Part shown: in pieces, positions 48,561-59,845 of the stretch
Layout: each line of letters starts with the position of its first letter
Numbering within the stretch: the first letter of the stretch is position 1
Assembly (NCBI GenBank): GCA_027625915.1
Contig: JANTQA010000051.1
Span: 4,898,501 to 4,962,500 of the forward strand
Source of the DNA: Anaeramoeba flamelloides
Lineage: Eukaryota > Metamonada > Anaeramoebidae
DNA: 64,000 nucleotides
Reading direction: 5' to 3'
Position numbers and translations under genes: made by a program
Notes under the pieces: generated by a model
Told to the model about the DNA's origin: nothing
What the model saw: the letters and a program-made list of their open reading frames with translations, nothing else
The model's database searches: none

Positions 48561-48779
48561 TAAAAAATTTTCTTCGAAAGAAAATTGTATAATTAAAAAC
48601 TTTATAGATGTCTACAAAACAAAAATAGCTTGGAAAACAATTTGAAAAATTTGAAAAATTTTTCTTAGTTCTTGTGATTTTATTATTTTACAAAAAAAAT
48701 TTTGTAAACAAAAAATTTTTTGTTTTTTTTTGAAAAGTTTGTCGAAGACATTAAAAACTTCTGAGTTTTAATGATTAAA

Positions 48780-48900
48780 ACTCACCATTCTTTTCTGTAA
48801 TTTTTTTTTGATAGATTATTTCATTTTAAAAGAAATTAGAAGGCCTCAATTTTCTTAAAGTTTATTTGGAGTTTTCAAACATTTTTTTTTTTCAAATTGA

Positions 48901-48967
<67 letters not shown>

Positions 48968-49000
48968 CAAAAAGCAAAAAAAAAATTATAAAGTCAAAAT
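48780..49000 (-). mobile_element. Element E, copy 3 fragment with 60-base A run
   Basis: The segment TTTTAAAAGAAATTAGAAGG with GGCCTCAATTTTCTTAAAGT matches 60905-60955 of E copy 4. A run of about 60 A (48907-48966) follows, then GCAAAAAGCAAAAAAAAA, which is the inverted form of TTTTTTGCTTTTTGC at about 56760 in E copy 2. The long A run therefore expanded from the purine tract built into element E. Confidence 0.6.
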
Positions 49001-49363
49001 TTTTATCCATTACAAATACCAATATCAACCCTAATACAAATCCCAATATATTCGATTATCAAAATCCTAACTTAAAAATGCATGACAAAGGATTTACAAG
49101 AACCAAAAACATGGGATTTTTAAATTAAAATGAGTACATTGATCTGACAATCCATTTCTTTGAAAATGAAAGAAAAGACAAAAAGACAAAATCACAATTA
49201 AATCACATTTAAGATTATATTCATAGTATTTTATAAATGAGAGCACTAAAATATTTTATATTTAACTTGGTACAGGGATGGTGTTTTTTTTTTTTTTATA
49301 CGACTACTTTTAATAAATAATTAGATTTTAAAACTTTTATATTACTAAAGAACATAAGGTATT

Positions 49364-49555
49364 TCCAAAAAAGTGTGGCATTTTTTTTTACATTTCATAA
49401 AAAATAATCTTTTTTAGTGATGGTAATCGTTAATCAACTATACCAAATTAAGTTTAATATTTATATCGATTGAATCAACTACTTATGTATTTAATTCAAA
49501 GCATGTTAGTTGAAATATTCCCAAAAAATGAAAAAAAAACTAGCACTTTTTTTGG
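49364..49555. mobile_element. MITE L, mariner-like
   Basis: About 190 bp. The left end is CCAAAAAAGTGTGGCATTTT and the right end, inverted, is CCAAAAAAAGTGCTAGTTTT, with further A/T pairing inward to ACATTT/CATTTTT. No coding content. Confidence 0.6.
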
Positions 49556-51163
49556 TTAAAGCAATGTACGACCAATTTCAATAAAAAACCGGAAATATGG
49601 AAAGGGAACAAATGATTTTTTAAACACGAAAACGCAGTTATATGTTTTTAATTATATTGTAAATTTTGTTGAGATTATACAAGTTATGGAAAATATTTTT
49701 TTCGATCAAAAAGAAAATAATAAACACCAATTTTCACCATAAAAAAATATCAGATAAAATCGAGATCATAAATTTTAATATATTTTATTTCATGCAATAC
49801 AATACTAAGAAACAAATTGAATTATTATCAAGAATCTATAAATGGTGGTTAATGATTTTATATATATTTAAATCCTTTTTTGAAGAATGGGTTACATAAA
49901 TATATTTTAAAATAAATTTGCCCCACATTCTTGGAAATAGCTTACAAAAAAAAAAAAATATTTTATGACTCCTTTTGTAAAAATTAAAAAAATTATCTAT
50001 TTTTTGAAAATAAACTGTTATTTATTCAAAACATTGATTAAGATATCATATTTATACTAATTCCTATTTAATTATTTTTAATTATTCTTCTTTTATTATA
50101 GATATTTGGATTATTGTTTAGAGGAAAATATTTTTCGTTTTTATCATATGCGGTTTTATATATGGTAACTTTTTTTCTAATTATGGTGATTAGAATTGAA
50201 GAAGAATAATAATAAATTCAAATTTTAATTCACACAATTAAATACTATTTATTATTTTATAAATTATATTTGTTTAAATCTATAAAATAATAATTTAAAA
50301 TACTTTATTTTATTTTCAGTATCAATATTTATTGTTTTTGTTTTTTTTTTGGTTTTTATTATTTCATATCTGAAAAACAGAAAGATAAATAGAAATTTAT
50401 TTTCTACTACACATATAAAAAAAAAATAGACCCAAATAAAATCAAAATCAAATAATACTTGTATTATTTTTTCAAAAACAGTCAAAAATTTTATCTTTTT
50501 AAAAAAAATATTTTTAATAGATTGAATTTGGACAAGTCTTGTTAATGAAAGAATTTTGAATTGTACATAGATTTTTAAGATACCAACAACCTTATGAAAT
50601 TTAAAATTTAACAATAAATGAATTGTGAAAAAAAGAAAAATTGATATTAACAAAAAGTTTTTGTGAATTCATTTATCTTAATTGAAAAAAATAATCTATT
50701 ATAATATTTGTTTAAAGGGGTATTTTGAGTATCAAAAGAAAAATCCGGATTTTGAAAAATCATTTTTTTTAAAAGTTGTTTTTCAAATATGAAAAAAAAG
50801 TAATCTATGTTACAAAGTAAATGGTTCATATGTTTGGAGAATTAAAGAGGAGTGTTATTAATGGGAAATAATTTATCATTGCAAGATTTACCAACAGAAG
50901 AATTTTTCAAACGCAATATAACACAAGTTGTAATTTTTTCAAAAAGAAAAGAAAAGAAAGAAATAAATTTTAGTTCATAAATGAAATATTAAAGATCAAT
51001 TTTTTTGGTAACTGGATTGAATGTCACGAATGTGTTAAGCGACGATAAGCCTTGCAATAAAACAAAATTCAAAAACAATTAAGTAGCAAAAATAAATCGA
51101 AAAAAATAAAATAACAAAAGTGTAGAAAAATAATATTTTTTATGGTCTGGCTCAAGATCTAAT

Positions 51164-51237
51164 TTACTTGGAATTTCAAGGGTTTATTATTTCATTCCAA
51201 GTAACTTTCGTTTTTTCATTGAGATCTTTCAATGAAA
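51164..51237. repeat. Two adjacent perfect hairpins
   Basis: TTACTTGGAAT (51164-51174) pairs perfectly with ATTCCAAGTAA (51194-51204), and TTTCATTG (51214-51221) with CAATGAAA (51230-51237). They are separated by only nine bases. Confidence 0.7.
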
Positions 51238-51997
51238 TTTTTTTTTATTTGTTTATTTTTATTTTTTTCCAAATTTTTTTAGAAAAAAATTGGAAAAGAA
51301 CTTTCCAAAAAAGTGAAAATAAAAAAAAATATAAAAATCCTGAGTTTTTGTTTTTATAGGGACAGTGGTGCTTTAAATAGATATTACTACATTTATTTTA
51401 GTCTCTTTTTCTTTTCTTTTTTTCTTTTCATTTATTTTTTTCCTTTATTTTCTATGTTTACACTTCCAATTAACCTCTCTTTTTTTCAATTACTTTTTTC
51501 TGGGTTAAAAAAAATCAAAAAATAAAAATCACTTTTGAAATTTCAATAAATTTTCTTTTAATTTTCTTTTAATTTTCTCTTCTATTTATACATTTTTCAT
51601 TAAACTACTTAGTTTATCAATAAAATTTTTCTTGAAATTTCAGGTTAACTCCCATTGGATATTCCAATGACCGTTTATTAAATTTCAATAAAAAATTAAA
51701 TTGGTATTGAATCACAGTTATTTCTATTTACATATAATTCTAAATTTCATATATAAACCCCAAAGATCTATACAGAATCAATAAGAAATGATATTTTTAG
51801 AAATTTTAAGAAGCTTCCTTATTGGACTTTGAGATAAAATATTGAAGAGTTTAATTTGATTGGAACAGTATTAAATTTCAATAATGGAAATAAATATAAT
51901 TTGTTCTTTCAGTTTGTTTGGTTCTTTTTAACAATCGGTTGGGTGAATTAAGAAGCCAAAAGAAAAGGAATAATATAAGAATTGGAAAAAAATATAC

Positions 51998-52176
51998 TAC
52001 TATTATTTGGATTATAAAAGGGAAAAATTTTCACTTCCATTTCTAGATTTTTCTTTTTTAAATACAGTTTTCAAACAAGTAAGATGTGGTTTGTGTCTCT
52101 ATATGAAAAAGGAAATTGAAAAATGATGTAAAACTTTTACCCCATTTACTGATAATTCAAATACCAGTAAAGCAAA
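51998..52176. mobile_element. Foldback element D, copy 2
   Basis: The left arm carries TATTTGGATTATAAAAGGG and TTTTCACTTCCATTT. The right arm, inverted, reads TACTGGTATTTGAATTATC and GGGGTAAAAGTTTTACATC. The palindrome is related to D copy 1 and ends about 165 bp before the start codon of the LSMD1-like gene, so it could lie in its promoter region. Confidence 0.65.
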
Positions 52177-52341
52177 ATGTTAACACCTTTTTTTTTTAAA
52201 CAAACAACTGTAATATGTGTATAATTTTTTTTCTTTTCAAAATAGTTTGTGAGGACAATAAATCAATATACAATTCTAGTCTTCAACCTAATTTCCAATT
52301 CAGATCTTTCATTTTTTTTTTTAAATTTTTTTCGAATACTC

Positions 52342-52836
52342 ATGTCAAAAGATAATACCAAAGAAAAAGATACAAGCCAAACCAATCAAAAAGAAGAAAT
52401 AAATAAAAGTAATTTTGATTTGTCCACAAACACAATGTCTTTTTGTCTCTCACTTCAATTGGAACTTTAACTTTAATAACTGATCTTCTTTTCTTCTTAT
52501 ATGTTACTTGTTCTTTTTTTGAAAAACTGTAAAAAATGAATTAACAAAAAAAATAAAAAAGATAAAGAAATAAAACAAGTAAATGAATCAGAAAATGTAA
52601 AAAAAGCACGTGGATTGATTGGATCAATCATCAAAATTAAAGTCAAAGACGGAAGAGAATTTGTAGGCCATTTAGATTGTTTTGATCAACAAGGAAACAT
52701 TGTGCTTAGTAATTCAATTGAACAAACAATTTTAAACGGAGAAGCTTTAAGAAGAAGAATTGGGACAATTACAATTGGGTACACCCAGATTGTAGAAATT
52801 TTCAAATACAAAAACAAAAAGGAAAAGGATCTCTAA
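52342..52836 (+). CDS. NAA38: LSMD1/NAA38-like Sm-fold protein
   Basis: Two exons, 52342-52408 and 52562-52836, with a 153-bp GTAATT...AAAAAAG intron in phase 1, give 113 residues. Residues 1-40 are charged and probably flexible. The Sm1 motif runs from about 41 to 77 (GLIGSIIKIKVKDGREFVGH and FDQQGNIVLS), and the Sm2 motif at about 89-105 is RRRIGTITIGYTQIVEI. The Sm2 loop lacks the usual RG-N signature of RNA-binding LSm proteins. Instead it resembles LSMD1, the auxiliary NAA38 subunit of the NatC N-terminal acetyltransferase, which acetylates Met-hydrophobic N-termini at the ribosome. The second exon alone has no ATG, and the first exon supplies it in matching phase, which supports the splice model. 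A divergent snRNP LSm protein is the alternative. Confidence 0.82.
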
Positions 52837-53290
52837 ACAAAAAAACAAACCTTTATTTTGTTCTTTTACTTTTTTTCTTTTCTTTTGAGTCTAAAAACAA
52901 TAAAACAAAAATCCATTCGAAAGCAATGATTTCTATATTATCAAAAGATAAAAGATTTAAGTTAATTCATCTTGTTTAAGTAATTGCATTTTTATGAAAG
53001 GTGAAAGTTTTTCTTTGTTATTCAAACAAAAAGTTGTCTTTTTCTTTTTTTGTTATTTATTTAGATTTCTTCAAGTCTCTTTGATTTGCTTTTTTTTTCT
53101 TTTTTTTTTTAATAGCCACATAATTTATGGGTTTGTTTTGGGATGTTGAATTATATAAGAACCCATAGAATTTCTTTGTGCTATATCTTCAAACTTTTAT
53201 TAGTGTCGCTAATTTTTGAAGATAAATAAATCCATTCCAACCCTACCATGAAAATTTAATAATATCCCTAGACTGATATTCTATTATAAA

Positions 53291-53749
53291 CTGTTGAGAG
53301 AAAAAACTTGGACACAGAAAAATGTTTGAACAGCATTTTTAATTGGGAACATTACTGAGTGTGATTTTTAATTTCAATCGTTTGCGAAATAACTTAAGAA
53401 AATAACAATAGTCTACTTATTAGATAAACGATTAATCTCATTCTACCTTTTCAAAACCTTATCTCTTATAATCTAAATCAAGTTTAAAAATTACCATTTT
53501 CAGAATTAATAGTAAACTTTACTAAAACTTGGATTTTTGTTAAAATAGCATGATATACTTTAGTTATCAACCATTCAAATTATTATTCTACACAAACCAC
53601 AGATTAGTGAACTTGTAACACATTTAAACCTGGATTTATCTAAAAGTCACCAAGTTATCAAAAGGATTTGGATTTTCAATTTTACTAATGTTCCCAATTA
53701 AATATGGTGTCCAACCATTTTTCTGTGTCCAACATTTTTCTCTCAACAG
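53291..53749. mobile_element. TIR element K (459 bp)
   Basis: Inverted repeats of about 65 bp. The left arm (53291-53355) starts CTGTTGAGAGAAAAAACTTG and continues with GGACACAGAAAAATG and AATTGGGAACATTA. The right arm (53687-53749) is its inverted copy, ending CTCTCAACAG. Arms agree at most positions. The interior has no recognised gene. The GGACAC block resembles Tc1/mariner tips and element B. Confidence 0.82.
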
Positions 53750-54019
53750 AAAATTGTCTTTTATGAAAGAGAAAATTGAATTTCGATCATATCCCAAGAG
53801 AAAAATTTCAACTTCCCGTAGATCATTCGAGAAAAATTATTTTAAGAAAAAACGAGTACAAAAACCAAACAAGTCAAAAGAAAAGAAATCACAGACTTCA
53901 CAGAAATTACAGAAAGTGTTTCTCGAAAATTGCTTTGAAATTTTTTAAACCTGTGATTTTTGTAGTTTTGTAAATTGAAGTTCCACACTAAGTGGCTAGT
54001 AAACTAAAAAGCATCTTGG

Positions 54020-54340
54020 AGTCAATTTAAAAGCAAATTCAAAAAAAAATATCTGCAAATTGAAATTGAAAAACCAAGTAAAAATCTATTTAATCTAAGA
54101 ACAAACTAACTTAAATGCTATTTTCTCAAAATGAGTTATTGTTTTTTAAAAGTTTGATCCATTTTTCGCATTTTTCAAAAAGTTCATAATTTGTCAATTT
54201 TAGCTGAATTATTTCAAAAAAAAATTTTTCCTGAAATAGAAAGAAATTTTATTGTCTGTGAAGGAAATGTAAAATAATATATTTTAAAAAGAAAATTTAT
54301 TATGTTTTGAAATAACTTGTTATAAAAAATATACCTAATT
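54020..54340 (+). repeat. Repeat G, copy 2
   Basis: Direct similarity to 40250-40560, strongest at TATTGTCTGTGAAGGAAATG. Only moderately conserved. Confidence 0.5.
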
Positions 54341-55360
54341 AAAAAATAATTAGAATGCTTATTCGAATCTTGAAATATATTTTATTTAAATTTAGTCCTG
54401 ATTTTGAATATCTTTTTACTATGTGTTAAACAAAAAAAAAAAAACAAGAATGAGAAAAACAATGAAATTATAAAGTTGAAAAAAGCAATATAATAGATTT
54501 TTCACAAAAACTTGATAAATTCAACTGATAAAATCTCAAGAAATACTTCTTGATTTGATTATTTTTACAATAATAAAGAATATGATAATTTTAATTATTT
54601 CTGTATATATAAGAACTCAAAAATTATAATTATCAATATCTCTTAAAATTGTCTCTCAAAATTTTATATCATACCATTTATGGAAATTATGGAAATTAAA
54701 TATTTTGTAATATTATAGATTAAGATGAAAAGAAAAGTACCATCGAAGCAAAAAAGTATTGATAAAATAATTTTAAGGAATATAATTAAAAAAGTGGGAT
54801 TTTAATTTGGAAAGGGATAAATCTAAAATATGTTACTTTTCCCCTTTTGAAACTATTTGTTTAAATAGAAAAAATTGAATTGAATACTATTAACAGAAGT
54901 ATTCCCAAATAAACTATATGTAGTGTCACTAGATAAAAATAATATAAATAAAATATTGTTAATATTCCAAAATGATCTAGTTAAAATATAAATGGGTTTC
55001 AAAATTAGTTATGTTCATCTCTTTAAAAGTTAATATAATGTGAAATTTTTAGAAACCATTTAAAAGCTTCTAAAATTATCTGAATTTTCTAGTTTAACTA
55101 CAATGAATTTGTTTCAGAATTTTTAAATTGTTTTTATTTTTTTTTAGGAAATTCATCATTATTACTGCAACCAAATAAAACTTGAAAACAGAAAACCAAA
55201 ATTGAAAATACTTTCAGATTGACAAATTTTAATATTTAAAAAAATTTTATGAATTCAGGAAATGATATAAATGATAATAATAAAAATAAAATGTAATTCT
55301 TTTAAACCGGATTGATAATAATTACTAAATAATGTTAAAACATCTAGAAAGAGGAAAATA

Positions 55361-55378
55361 GAGAGAGAGAGAGAGAGA
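55361..55378. repeat. GA microsatellite
   Basis: About nine GA units. Confidence 0.85.
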
Positions 55379-56604
55379 TCATTGGATATTCAAAATCTAA
55401 AAATTACAACGAAGATACAATATTTTTATTTCTTTTTGGAAAGGTAAAAATTAATCTAAAATTATGATAACTTTTTGATTTAAATTTATTACAAATCAAT
55501 ATATTGAATTGTTTATTTTGCAAAAAAAAAATCAATAAATTAGTGATAAAAATAGTTAACCAAAATATTAAACTTTGTTTTTTTTTATTTCAAAAATATG
55601 ATTTTCGGATCGGAATTGAAATTAAATTAATTTTATAATAATATCTTGAAAGGTATTGTAATTTCACTGTTCCAGACTTTATAAAATTTGCATTTTAATA
55701 AAAAAATAATTTTTGAAAAAATAGTTTGAAAAATAATTAATCCAATTGATCAAAAGTTTGAAATTTATTTTTCTTGTAAAGATTTTTTTGATAAAAAATA
55801 ATACTTTAAAAATCTAAGTGAATAAAGAAAAATTTAGAATTAAAAAAACTGAAAATAGTATATAATAATATTTATTCCATAGCAAGTGTATTTGCCCTGA
55901 ATTTCATCAAGTTTCAAATTAAAGATTGATTTTGTTGTTAGTGTGTCAATTAATTTGTTTTTTTTATTTCTCTTTAACAAAAATTTTTATTATAATAAAA
56001 AATTTAATAGTTCAAAGATAACTACTTTATTCTGTGTTTTTTTTTATTAATTGGTTACAGAAATAATACAAAGAAAATTTTGTAATATTTTTTTTTTTGG
56101 TTTTTTTTTTAATTTCGAAATTTTATTATTATAACATAAAATAAACTTGAAATACATTGATTTATCTTTCATAACTGATAAAAATAATTTTTTTAATTTT
56201 AAGATTACTTTCAAAAAGATTTTATCGAAAATTTCATTTTTTTTTTCAGATAGAATTTGAAAGAAATATTGGATTAAGAAAAAAAAAGATTTATTTGTTT
56301 ATAATAAAATTTTTGGTAATATGTATTCAGTTCCTCTTATAAAATACAAATTCTGAAAAAAAATTTGAGATATAAAAAAAAAATACAAATTAAAGTACAA
56401 TTTTTTTCAATAGAGTAAAATAAATTTTGTTTAAAAAAATTATTACTAAAAAATGTACCATAATTTGAATTTTTTTTTGCTCAGATTTTCTTAAAGTTGG
56501 TTCCTTAAATGTGTAATTAATTTTATAAATAATTTTATAAAATAATAATTCAAGGAATAAATTGTATAAGAAAAACAAAAAAAAAATGGAAAATAATATC
56601 CTTT

Positions 56605-57175
56605 AATATAAACTCTTTTTCAGTCAAAGGGGCCCAGTTTTATTGAAGAAATCGAAGAAATTCTATGAGTTTAATTCATTACTCTTATCAAACTAAAATT
56701 TTCAATTTTTAGATCAAAATAATTTTTTCTCATTTTGTAAAATTTTGTTTTTTTTTGTTTTTTGCTTTTTGCTTTTTTTTTTCTTCTTTTCTTTTTTATT
56801 TTTTTTTTTAAAAATTAACTTTGAAAAAAAAAAAATGATTTAAACTCAAATTAACATTAAGAAAAGTTAAGCTTTGTATTTTCTTTTAAAATTCATACAT
56901 TTACAAGTAAAAAATCTTATTATCAACAATTTTAATTTCCTAAAGAAATTGAGAATTTTGCACGAGACGTTCCAATGAATGGGTCCGAAAAAATTTTTTA
57001 ACATTTTTTTTTTTTTGAAATTTATGGTTTGTTCAGGGGTTTCTTTTATAATTATGGACTCTTATAAGAAGTTTATTATTTCCCGTATTTCTAAACAATC
57101 TAAGTTTGGTTGATTCTTAAAAATAAAGTGACTTTTTCATTTTTGGCTGTCCCCTTTGAGTGAAATGGAGTTTAA
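56605..57175 (+). mobile_element. Element E, copy 2 (~570 bp)
   Basis: The left end TAAACTCTTTTTCAGTCAAA followed by GGGGCC and the inverted right end TTAAACTCCATTTCACTCAA followed by AGGGGAC are clear terminal inverted repeats. The interior contains a T/C-rich tract with TTTTTTGCTTTTTGC and a GGTTTGTTCAGGG segment, both shared with other copies. No protein is encoded. Tc1/mariner-like MITE by tip structure. Confidence 0.72.
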
Positions 57176-57291
57176 TTAAATTAAATTAATAAAAACTTCA
57201 TTGTGAGAAAATAGCAGTTAACTTTAAAATTAATAAAATAGAAATTAACTTTTAAATATTATTAAAAGATAATTTAGTACTCTTAGTAACT

Positions 57292-57829
57292 ATATATAAA
57301 CCCCATTCCAAAAATTTGGACACACCCAAAATCAAAAATAGGCAAAAAAATCACAATTTAGCGTATTTTTCCAAACCTAATATAAAACCACATTAAATTT
57401 GCCTAGTATTAATGTTTTAATAAGTAATTATTTTAATCCGAACAAACTAAAAAAATATAAAACTCGAAAATAAAAACATGTGTGTCCTAAATAATGAAAC
57501 AAGCAGAACAATAAATGTATTGGTTAATTTGTTGAAATTTCACCAACAATTATTGATCGATCAAATGTTAAGATACCATGTAACAATTGTATGTTATTTT
57601 TCTATTTAACAAACTCAAGAATAACCTTCTATCACATTTGAAAAAAAAATTGGGATCTAATGAAACAGATTACGTAACTACAAAAAAGGAAATGAAAAAA
57701 AAACAAAAAAGACAAAAAATGAAATAGTTTGTAAAATCAAAATTCTTTCCAATTTGAATTTAAAGTGCAGTATTGATATTCTTTCAACTGTTTGAACTGC
57801 ATCAAATTTTTGGAATATAGTTTATATAT
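57292..57829 (+). mobile_element. Element B, copy 2 (~538 bp, uninterrupted)
   Basis: The left end is TATATATAAACCCCATTCCA with AAAAATTTGGACACACCC; the right end, inverted, is ATATATAAACTATATTCCAA with AAATTTGATGC. It matches 31075-32200 in inverted orientation once element A is set aside. It shows the pre-insertion state of that locus. Confidence 0.77.
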
Positions 57830-58008
57830 CTATCTATATATATATATATATATTGATTTTTTTGTTATTTAATATTTTGAAAACAATCTTTCAGAAATTG
57901 AATTTGCAAATCATAATAAATTTATGTTTTGAAAGATTTTTTTGATATAAAAACAATTAATTTCATTATTTTTTTTATTGTCAAGATTTTCAAGAATGGA
58001 AAATAAAT

Positions 58009-58640
58009 GAATGAGAAATTCCCTAAATATACAGTTGATGATTTTTTAAAGAAATATAATTCAATAAAAATTCGAATTGATATAAATTATTTTTATAATG
58101 TTTATTTATTTTTTCAACAAAATAATAAAATATAAAATCACTTTTGAGGGATATAAAAGAAAAAAATTAATTTTGTTAAATATCATTTATTTTTCATTGA
58201 TTTTATTTAATTCAGAAATAGGTAAAAAAATAATTGACTTATTTGATTTTTTTGAGATTTTTTTTCCAATAAAAGGTTATAGGATGATATCTTGTTTAAT
58301 AAAAGGGGAATTTGCACAAATATCTATTATTAATAAAAATCTTGATATTATAGAAAATTGTGGTTTTCAAGAATATCATGATATTATATAGCAAATTATC
58401 TTATTCTATAAAATATAGGTTATTGTTTAATAATCCTGATAAACTTGAAAAAAATGTAACCAAAAAAATTAATAGTAATATTATAGTTGATGACTTAGAG
58501 GCTAATTACAGGATTTTTTTTAAAAGAAAATTTTTTATTGTTTAAAAAAAAATAGATTATTTTCAAAAAAAATAATAAATTTTGTCAGAAGAAGAAAATG
58601 CAACTGATTCCATCAAGATTAAGATTAAAGAGTTTTAGTT
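58009..58640 (+). pseudogene. Broken coding-like relic of unknown family
   Basis: The stretch has codon-like composition with an ATG at 58009 and reads as charged, Ile/Asn-rich protein in pieces. Recognisable pieces are EKFPKYTVDDFLKKYNS, EIFFPIKGYRMISCLIKG and SEEENATDSIKIK. It appears broken, with roughly three interruptions, and no family could be named. A decayed mobile-element or foreign gene is possible. Treated here as a fossil. Confidence 0.35.
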
Positions 58641-59716
58641 ATATATGTTTTTGATGAATTTGGCAAACCTCTAGATCTATTCTTTATATTAACAAGAGTA
58701 AAAAAAAAAAAAAAAAAAAAATAGTTTCTCTGCATATCATGGTATAATTAATTTTTGGTTATAAATATAATTCTAAAATAAATAACCTTTTAAGTGTATT
58801 CTTTAAAGTGATAAATCGTTGGTACAATCGTTTTCATTGTTCTATGAAAGTCCAGGGGGGGGTAGATGAACGTTAAAAGGCTTTCTCAATAATCATATAA
58901 GTATTACTAAACATTTGAAACTGTTTTAACAATTTTTTTTCTTGTTCTCGATAATTTTATATTGCAAAGAAAACACTGTTTGATTATAATGGTTTATTTT
59001 TAATTGATCACAAAAAAATCAATTTGTTTCTTCTTTTTGGTTTTTTAACTTGTGAAGATAATAACTCCATTATTAAAAAAACACATCTATTTAGTATTCA
59101 AGTATATTGTTCAAATTGTTTTCTTATGATCATAAAATATGTTTAATATTTGATATTTTGTGAGAAAAAATTTAGAAAAAGAAGAATTTTTTTTCAGCTT
59201 ACATACAAAAAAACTCATTCTGTATATTAAATTTTTATGTCTTTCAATACATTCAAATACTTGTTGACTATTCACAACTCTTACAAAATCGTTTTAACTT
59301 TTTTAAATGGTTAGAAAGGTTGTCAAAGTGGAAAAAAACAATGTAAAATTTAAGACATTCTTTTTAAAAAAATTATTTTCGATTTAGTATTGTGATGATG
59401 TGAAATATCTGCGATTTTATGATTTTTTATGGTACCGTAGGACTAACCGTAATTGTTTTGTAATTTCATGATTATTATATTTATTTCCCGTGCCATTTTA
59501 GATATTAAATAAAATTTAGTAAAGTGATTTTTTAATATATTATAATTGTTATTATTATTAATTAAATTACTATTTTAATATTCAGTCTTAGAAAATGTAA
59601 ATATTTAGTTTTTCATCTCAAATTATGTTTAAAAATTTAAAAAAATGGAAAAAAAAAAATTATTCAATTTATTATGAAATTTAGTAAAAATGTTTTCATC
59701 AAGTACAGACTTCATT

Positions 59717-59724
59717 AAAAAAAA
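59717..59724 (-). terminator. RNA polymerase III T-run terminator of 5S rRNA
   Basis: Eight consecutive T residues on the minus strand directly after the 3' end of the 5S gene. Confidence 0.8.
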
Positions 59725-59845
59725 GTATTCAGCACCAAGTGTTCGCGAGAGGTTCCCCATCTCACTAACTAACTTAGCCCTCAATTCGTTGATCTTCTGG
59801 GTTCGGAATGTGTCCAGGATTATTAAATTGGGTATGGCCGAATAC
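59725..59845 (-). rRNA. 5S ribosomal RNA
   Basis: The minus strand gives a 121-nt molecule, the normal 5S length. Its ends pair (GTATTCGGC with GCTGAATAC) to form helix I. GGCCATACC near the 5' end, ATTCCGAACCC in the loop B-C region and TTAGTGAGATGGGGAACC in the internal control region match 5S rRNA landmarks. A run of eight T follows the 3' end, as expected for an RNA polymerase III terminator. It is a single copy here, not a tandem array. 5S rRNA is part of the large ribosomal subunit. Confidence 0.95.

Larger units (their letters stand above)
46481..52341. other. Intergenic repeat region
   Basis: No exon is supported. Contents: E-type ends (46638-46670 and 47325-47354) enclosing foldback D copy 1 (46868-47055), repeat C copy 2 (47545-48560), E copy 3 with a 60-base A run (48780-49000), MITE L (49364-49555), two small hairpins (51164-51237) and foldback D copy 2 (51998-52176). 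An open stretch at 49666-49899 has no ATG at its start and no named domain. Confidence 0.55.
52837..59724. other. Intergenic region with MITEs and a worn coding relic
   Basis: No intact gene is supported. Contents: TIR element K (53291-53749), repeat G copy 2 (54020-54340), a GA microsatellite (55361-55378), element E copy 2 (56605-57175), element B copy 2 (57292-57829) with a TA tract, and a coding-like relic at about 58009-58640. A G run at 58854-58861 is unusual for this sequence. Confidence 0.55.

Noticed and set aside
49666-49899. Open stretch with a Trp-rich end (KWWLMILYIFKSFFEEW)
   Set aside because: No ATG at its start, no similarity I can name and AT-driven codons. It could be a decayed element piece, but the evidence is too thin.
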